9,510 nt of DNA from Halobacteriales archaeon SW_9_67_24 (GTDB lineage Archaea; Halobacteriota; Halobacteria; Halobacteriales; Halococcaceae): assembly GCA_003022685.1 (NCBI GenBank), contig PXSV01000190.1:1-9510 (forward strand), in the 5' to 3' direction. Numbering within the stretch: the first letter of the stretch is position 1; the number at the start of each line of letters is the position of its first letter. The notes beneath the pieces are model-generated. The model was not told the origin of the DNA and searched no databases. It worked only from the letters and a program-made list of their open reading frames with translations. This document shows positions 6,448 through 9,510 of this stretch, piece after piece. The position numbers and the translations under genes are program-made.

Positions 6448-7133
6448 TCCTCTCTATCCGTCCCTTCGAGCCCGAACGCCCCCGATGCGCCGTCCGCGTT
6501 CGTCGTCGTCTCGGGACCGTCGGTCGCTGTGGCGCGCTCGGCGACGAGGACGCCGACCTGGTCGTGGACGCGCTCGACCGCGGTGAGCGAGAACCCGGCG
6601 TCGGTCAGCGCGTCTGCGAGCGTTCCGACGGTCGCTGGATCGTCGACTGCGGGGCTGTAGAACGGCTCGTCGGGGTCCGGCTCGTCGAAGAACATCACGT
6701 CGCCGAGCGCGAGTTTTTGCGGTTCCAATCCGGCGATCGTCTCGATCGCTTCGCGCTTCTCGTCGTCGGCCAAGTGGTGCATCGCGAAGTTCGAGACCAC
6801 GACGTCGATCGGATCGTCGACCGCTGGCTCCCGGAACGTGCCCTCCGCGAGCGCGAGGTTGTCGATCCCGACCTCGTCGGCTTTCGTTCGCGCTTCCTCC
6901 ATCATTCCCGCCGAAACGTCCCGACCGAGAACTCGCTCCGCGTCGGGAGCGAGCGCGAGCGCGATGGCCCCCGTCCCGGTTCCGAGGTCGAGCACGATGT
7001 CCTCGGGAGTCGGATCGGCGTGTTTCACGACGAGGGAGGCCGCCGCCCGGTACTCCTCGCTGTCCTGGCGCTCGTCGTATGCCGCGGCCTTCTCGTCGAA
7101 CCGCGCCGCGTGCTCCTCAGTCGTCTTCTTCAT
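6444..7133 (-). CDS. Class I SAM-dependent methyltransferase of the RNase P-proteasome operon
   Basis: The protein is 229 residues when started at the ATG at 7133 (MKKTTEEHAARFDEKAAAYDE). Motif I for SAM binding is VLDLGTGTGAIALALA (residues 47-62), post-I is VLGRDVSAGMMEEAR, and the motif IV region is IDVVVSNFAMHHL, in the usual order of a Rossmann-fold methyltransferase. The 'FDEKAAAYDE' opening is common in small-molecule and quinone methyltransferases, so the substrate cannot be assigned from sequence; RNA, protein or a metabolite remain possible. A C-terminal tail of about 25 residues is low-complexity and acidic. It overlaps rnp3 by 17 bases upstream and rnp2 by 4 bases downstream (ATGA). 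A longer upstream in-frame start (about 7244) would lie deep inside rnp3 and gives non-conserved sequence, so I reject it. Confidence 0.88.
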   Translation of the reverse strand: MKKTTEEHAARFDEKAAAYDERQDSEEYRAAASLVVKHADPTPEDIVLDLGTGTGAIALALAPDAERVLGRDVSAGMMEEARTKADEVGIDNLALAEGTFREPAVDDPIDVVVSNFAMHHLADDEKREAIETIAGLEPQKLALGDVMFFDEPDPDEPFYSPAVDDPATVGTLADALTDAGFSLTAVERVHDQVGVLVAERATATDGPETTTNADGASGAFGLEGTDREE

Positions 7134-7857
7134 ACCGGCCACGTTCGACGCCTGGCTCAATGAACGATTCGCTGAGGCGCTCGCGGTTGCGAGCGGCGAG
7201 TCGGCCCCACTCCGCGAGCCCCCGCTCGACGTCCTCGCGGTCAAACCCGATCGTTTCGCCGACCGCGCGGAGTTCGCGCGGTGCGCGGAGATGGAGATGG
7301 CTCTCGGGAGCGGCGCTCACCACGTACGGCGCGTCGTACTGGAAGACGATCTCGCGGAGCTTCCGCAGATCCGAAAGCACCTGGACCCGTTGGCCGCCGC
7401 TCAACCGGAGCACGCGCCCGAAATCGAACTCGAAGCGCACGCCGTTTCGTGCGGCCGCGCGCGCGAGCACGTGGTTCACATCGCCGTCGGCCATCGGGCG
7501 TGCGAGCACGTCGACGCGGGGCTCCTCGCACGCAAAGCGATTCAGCGCGCTCGATCCGACGACCAGTACCAGGGTCCGCTCCTCGCGGCGGTCCGTGACG
7601 CGCGCGTTCGCTGCCGAGGCGTCGTCCGTGTCGATCTCAATCGCGTCCACGACATCGACGCCGTACTCGCTGGCGATCCGCCCTCCTCCTGGTCTCCCAT
7701 CGGACTCGTCTTCGGCGTTCTCGTCGGTGATGCCGGTCTCCGGTGCGTTCCGCACCACGATTCCGTCGAGCCCGTACTCCGCCGCGGTGCGGGCGAGCCT
7801 GGCGACGGTGCTTTCGCCGTCCGGATACGCCCGGACGGCCTCGTAGTAATCGACCAT
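7117..7857 (-). CDS. rnp3: RNase P protein component 3 (Rpp30)
   Basis: The 246-residue product shows the Rpp30 (TIM-barrel) pattern: YGLDGIVVRN near the N-terminus, then TLVLVVGSSALNRFACEEPRVDVLARP, DVNHVLARAAARNGVRFEFDFGRVLR, and QVLSDLRKLREIVFQYDAPYVVSAAPESHLHLRAPRELRAV with the EDVERGL helix following. Rpp30 binds Pop5, and the pair remodels the catalytic domain of RNase P RNA during pre-tRNA 5' processing. A haloarchaea-type acidic insertion (TDENAEDESDGRPGGG, about residues 44-59) is present. The start codon directly follows the TAG of the upstream COG1325 gene with no gap, and the end overlaps the methyltransferase by 17 bases, so this is part of one operon. Confidence 0.94.
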   Translation of the reverse strand: MVDYYEAVRAYPDGESTVARLARTAAEYGLDGIVVRNAPETGITDENAEDESDGRPGGGRIASEYGVDVVDAIEIDTDDASAANARVTDRREERTLVLVVGSSALNRFACEEPRVDVLARPMADGDVNHVLARAAARNGVRFEFDFGRVLRLSGGQRVQVLSDLRKLREIVFQYDAPYVVSAAPESHLHLRAPRELRAVGETIGFDREDVERGLAEWGRLAARNRERLSESFIEPGVERGRYEEDD

Positions 7858-8283
7858 CTACGACCGGGATTCGAGCGCCTCGGCGGCGTTTTCGACCGCC
7901 GCCGCCTTCTTTGCTGGGTACGCCTCGATCTTCCCCCGGAGTTCGAGGCCCTCGCCCCGCTCGATCCGTCCGCCGTAGGCCGCCTGCTTGTCGAGGCGCA
8001 CGAACAGCGCGCAGTTGTCGTTCACCCGGTCGTCGAGTTCCTCGCGAACCCGATCGAGGTCGAGATCCGCGAGCCGATCGAGCACGTGGCGGACGTCGTC
8101 GGCGTTCTCGACTCGTGCGGAGAGCACCACGATCCGATCGCCGTGGTACCCCTCGCTCGCGGCCCGGTCGATCGGGAACTCCTCGGGCAGGAGGGTCCGG
8201 ACCGCGCGCTCGACGCGGGCCTCGTCCTCGGTGGCGTAACAAAAGGCACGGAGGTCGACGTAGTGGAAGGGGGTTTCGGCCAT
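7858..8283 (-). CDS. COG1325 RNA-binding protein, exosome-linked
   Basis: The 141-residue product (starts MAETPFHYVDLRAFCYATED) matches the archaeal COG1325 family: HYVDLRAFCYATEDEARVERAVRTLLP, then GYHGDRIVVLSARVENADDVRHVL, and NDNCALFVRLDKQAAYGG. Proteins of this family were predicted as exosome-associated RNA-binding proteins because they sit in the exosome-proteasome superoperon; the biochemical role is not established. The fold is expected to be a small alpha-beta RNA-binding domain. A C-terminal helix (ELRGKIEAYPAKKAAAVENAAEAL) is basic then acidic. It is the first gene of the five-gene operon here. The start is the only ATG before the conserved opening; a weak TATA-like stretch lies about 33 bases upstream. 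Confidence 0.88.
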   Translation of the reverse strand: MAETPFHYVDLRAFCYATEDEARVERAVRTLLPEEFPIDRAASEGYHGDRIVVLSARVENADDVRHVLDRLADLDLDRVREELDDRVNDNCALFVRLDKQAAYGGRIERGEGLELRGKIEAYPAKKAAAVENAAEALESRS

Positions 8284-8311
8284 GGAAGCAGTACGATGGT
8301 GCTGGGTGAAA

Positions 8312-8319
8312 CGAATACC
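8312..8319 (-). promoter_or_regulatory. Weak TATA-like site of the RNase P-proteasome operon
   Basis: On the minus strand the bases read GGTATTCG, about 33 bases before the ATG at 8283. The match is weak and it overlaps no coding sequence. The 60-residue gene just upstream ends only 46 bases before the operon, so read-through from its promoter is an alternative. Confidence 0.25.
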
Positions 8320-8329
8320 GCTCGGTTGT

Positions 8330-8512
8330 TCAGTCCTCGGCGGGTTCGAGCGAGTCCTCGGGGACGCCCGATTCCTGGCCGTCCTCGAAGTTCACGGTGT
8401 AGGTCGCGTCGCCGAACATCGTCTCCATGATCTGCGTGATGGTGCCGGTCTCGCCGTCGTACTCGCTGTGCTCGTCGTGAAGGAGAACGTGGTCGTCTTC
8501 CTCGAAGCTCAT
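8330..8512 (-). CDS. 60-residue acidic SH3/KOW-like small protein
   Basis: The product begins MSFEEDDHVLLHDEHSEYDG, then has GTITQIMETMFGDATYTVNF and EDGQESGVPEDSLEP: a string of short beta strands with conserved Gly turns, resembling the small SH3/KOW barrels that bind nucleic acid or protein partners. It is strongly acidic. I recall similar uncharacterised small proteins in other haloarchaea but cannot name a function. The ATG at 8512 is chosen because the product starts at a natural beta strand and a TATA box lies 25 bases upstream; the longer upstream frame (to 8698) gives unrelated sequence. It precedes the RNase P-proteasome operon by 46 bases on the same strand. Confidence 0.8.
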   Translation of the reverse strand: MSFEEDDHVLLHDEHSEYDGETGTITQIMETMFGDATYTVNFEDGQESGVPEDSLEPAED

Positions 8513-8531
8513 GGCCCTGCTACCGCTCGGT

Positions 8532-8541
8532 CGGATAAAAG
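8532..8541 (-). promoter_or_regulatory. TATA box of the 60-residue protein gene
   Basis: On the minus strand this is CGCTTTTATC, centred about 25 bases before the ATG at 8512. This is a clear match and spacing for a leaderless haloarchaeal transcript, and it may also feed the operon downstream. Confidence 0.5.
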
Positions 8542-8617
8542 CGGCGTGGATTCGCTCGGTCGAAACGATCAATCCGGAATCGTTCACACGAGTGGCCACG
8601 GATCGCTTTCGTGGGTG

Positions 8618-8634
8618 GTCGCCGACCTGGCGAC
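8618..8634. repeat. Perfect inverted repeat, possible operator
   Basis: GTCGCC (8618-8623) and GGCGAC (8629-8634) are exact reverse complements around a 5-base centre, about 20 bases upstream of the TATA box for the NUDIX transcript. A dyad at this place could be a regulator site. Six-base arms can arise by chance in GC-rich DNA. Confidence 0.3.
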
Positions 8635-8650
8635 AGGCCGTGACGGGCGA

Positions 8651-8660
8651 AGAATTATTT
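8651..8660 (+). promoter_or_regulatory. TATA box of the NUDIX locus
   Basis: AGAATTATTT is centred about 28 bases before an ATG at 8684, and over 70 bases before the NUDIX ATG at 8728. It therefore points to a transcript beginning at 8684, not at the NUDIX start. A near-palindrome (8669-8683, TGCGTACAGTGCGCA, one mismatched pair) lies between box and start. Confidence 0.5.
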
Positions 8661-8683
8661 CCGGGTGCTGCGTACAGTGCGCA

Positions 8684-8731
8684 ATGACATCCACTCACAC
8701 GACGGACGCCTCATCGGACGAACGCGGATGA
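8684..8731 (+). CDS. Possible 15-residue leaderless ORF coupled to the NUDIX gene
   Basis: The ATG lies at the start site expected from the TATA box at 8651-8660, so it could be read without a leader. The peptide MTSTHTTDASSDERG ends in TGA at 8729-8731, which overlaps the NUDIX ATG (8728-8730) as ATGA. There is no Shine-Dalgarno before the NUDIX ATG, so re-initiation after this short frame is a natural way to translate it. The peptide is Thr/Ser-rich with no known family. Confidence 0.38.
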   Translation: MTSTHTTDASSDERG

Positions 8732-9282
8732 CCTTCGACGACCTCTGGTTTCTCGCCGACGAGGCCGGCCAACGAGCCGAACAAGCCTACCACGACCTCC
8801 TCGACGGCCGCGATCCGGTGCTGGAGACGACTCATCACCGCCGGGTGTCGCGACGGCGCTTTCGGGTTCTCGCCGAGCGGATCCGCGAGAACGGCGCACC
8901 CTATGGCGCACACACCATCGTCTACCGCCCGTCGGGCGATCTCCTGCTGTGTCGTCACGAGGGCGTCGGGCTGTGGGTGCTCCCGGGTGGCGAGGCCGAC
9001 GGCGACGAAGGGTTCAGGGAAGCCGCCGAGCGCGAACTCGACGAGGAAGCCGGGATCGACGCGCGCTACGACGGTCTCGCCATCGCCACCCGGGTCGAGC
9101 TCCGGTGTGACGACCACGCGACGTGGGGCGTGCTCCCCGTTTTCGCCGCCACGGCCGAGACCACCGCCACCACGATATCGGACCCCGACGACGAGATCTC
9201 GGCCGCGGAGTGGTTCGCCGACCTCCCCGCGGACACCCGTGACCGCGAGGACTTGCTCGCGTGGCGCGAGCGGGTGCTGTGA
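8728..9282 (+). CDS. NUDIX hydrolase
   Basis: The 184-residue product has a complete Nudix box at residues 88-110: G-x5-E-x7-RELDEEAGI, which binds divalent metal and cleaves nucleoside diphosphate-linked substrates. An N-terminal helical segment (residues 3-55, DLWFLADEAGQRAEQAYHDL, then RRVSRRRFRVLAERI) precedes the fold and is typical of a haloarchaeal group I recall. The C-terminal part ends ISAAEWFADLPADTRDREDL, a common Nudix ending. The substrate cannot be told from sequence. The start at 8728 is chosen because MTFDDLWFLADEA is the natural opening; an upstream in-frame GTG (8665) would lie before the likely start of transcription. Confidence 0.9.
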   Translation: MTFDDLWFLADEAGQRAEQAYHDLLDGRDPVLETTHHRRVSRRRFRVLAERIRENGAPYGAHTIVYRPSGDLLLCRHEGVGLWVLPGGEADGDEGFREAAERELDEEAGIDARYDGLAIATRVELRCDDHATWGVLPVFAATAETTATTISDPDDEISAAEWFADLPADTRDREDLLAWRERVL

Positions 9283-9307
9283 GTTTCGGGTAGCCGTGAG
9301 CGGTGCA

Positions 9308-9336
9308 GTGGCAGTGGCTGTGTGGTGGCAGTGGCT
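9308..9336 (+). repeat. 12-base direct repeat
   Basis: GTGGCAGTGGCT occurs exactly at 9308-9319 and 9325-9336 with a 5-base GTG-rich spacer, within a G/T-rich patch just after the NUDIX gene. It looks like simple, slippage-prone intergenic sequence, and I recall similar tracts between Halococcus genes. Confidence 0.45.
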
Positions 9337-9342
9337 TCGGGT

Positions 9343-9415
9343 GGCGCGCGCTGCGCGCCGTTCATCGGCGCGCGATCGGCGTGCGAGGGACGACTGAGCG
9401 AGGGGCCATCGGCCC
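9343..9415. repeat. Twin hairpins in the terminal intergenic region
   Basis: GGCGCGC-GCT-GCGCGCC (9343-9359) and GGGCC-ATC-GGCCC (9403-9415) are perfect inverted repeats with 3-base loops, 43 bases apart, separated by further GCGCGC and GCGAGG motifs. Together with the direct repeat before them this looks like a REP/BIME-like intergenic repeat unit. The hairpins could also help end NUDIX transcription, though no T-tract follows. Confidence 0.45.
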
Positions 9416-9510
9416 AAGCGAAGGAATCGGCTGGGGAGGCGTTGGCCTGCGGTTCTCATATGCGTCGGCATCGCAGCGGTCTCGATCACTTGCCAGTGGT
9501 CAGATTCCAT
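9416..9510. other. Intergenic tail without a recognised gene
   Basis: The sequence GCGAAGGAATCGGCTGGGGAGGC resembles intergenic repeat text I recall from haloarchaea. A minus-strand frame opens at the very last base (9510, ATG), but its product is low-complexity and runs antisense to the hairpins and the NUDIX gene, so I do not call it. Confidence 0.35.

Noticed and set aside
6838..8430. 530-codon plus-strand reading frame
   Set aside because: It is antisense to the methyltransferase, rnp3 and COG1325 genes, which have clear family motifs. Long antisense frames are common at this base composition.
8695..9510. 271-codon minus-strand frame starting at the last base
   Set aside because: It crosses the hairpin repeats and the antisense strand of the NUDIX gene; the product is low-complexity.
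1..9510. CRISPR array, insertion sequence, integrase, toxin-antitoxin pair or defence island
   Set aside because: No regularly spaced repeats, transposase or integrase motifs, or known defence domains were found on either strand.

Overview
The window is GC-rich chromosomal DNA from a haloarchaeon. The evidence is the very acidic proteins, the leaderless genes with a TATA-like box about 25-30 bases before the start codon, and an archaeal gene set: proteasome alpha subunit, RNase P proteins Rpp30 and Pop5, a COG1325 exosome-linked protein and an archaeal-type DinB. The repeat-rich tail suggests Halococcus or a relative, but that is an impression from memory and unchecked.

Layout. Bases 1-21 are the 5' end of a tRNA (probably Asp, minus strand), followed by about 550 bases with no convincing gene. 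On the plus strand come a broken dinB (578-1812), a DUF420 membrane protein (1843-2403), a broken ABC-2-like permease (2616-4171) and an intact divergent uracil-DNA-glycosylase-superfamily protein (4267-4896). The convergent gap 4897-5211 holds an 82-base element, 4960-5041, with 17-base inverted arms that fold better as plus-strand RNA.

On the minus strand a compact operon runs from 8283 to 5212: COG1325 protein, rnp3 (Rpp30), a class I methyltransferase, rnp2 (Pop5) and psmA. Junctions are abutting, overlapping or 3 bases apart. This is a local version of the predicted archaeal exosome-proteasome superoperon and joins RNA processing to protein turnover. Upstream is a 60-residue SH3/KOW-like small protein (8512-8330), and divergent from it a NUDIX hydrolase (8728-9282). 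The last 228 bases are gene-free and rich in short hairpins and repeats.

Most notable: (1) the candidate structured RNA at 4960-5041; (2) two nearby genes, dinB and the permease, each carrying an out-of-frame internal deletion beside an intact housekeeping operon; (3) two cases where a TATA box leads to a short leaderless ORF whose stop codon overlaps the start of the main gene (NUDIX and permease); (4) an unassigned methyltransferase locked between two RNase P subunit genes; (5) a UDG-fold protein with altered active-site motifs and only three cysteines. I found no CRISPR array, insertion sequence, integrase or complete new defence system.
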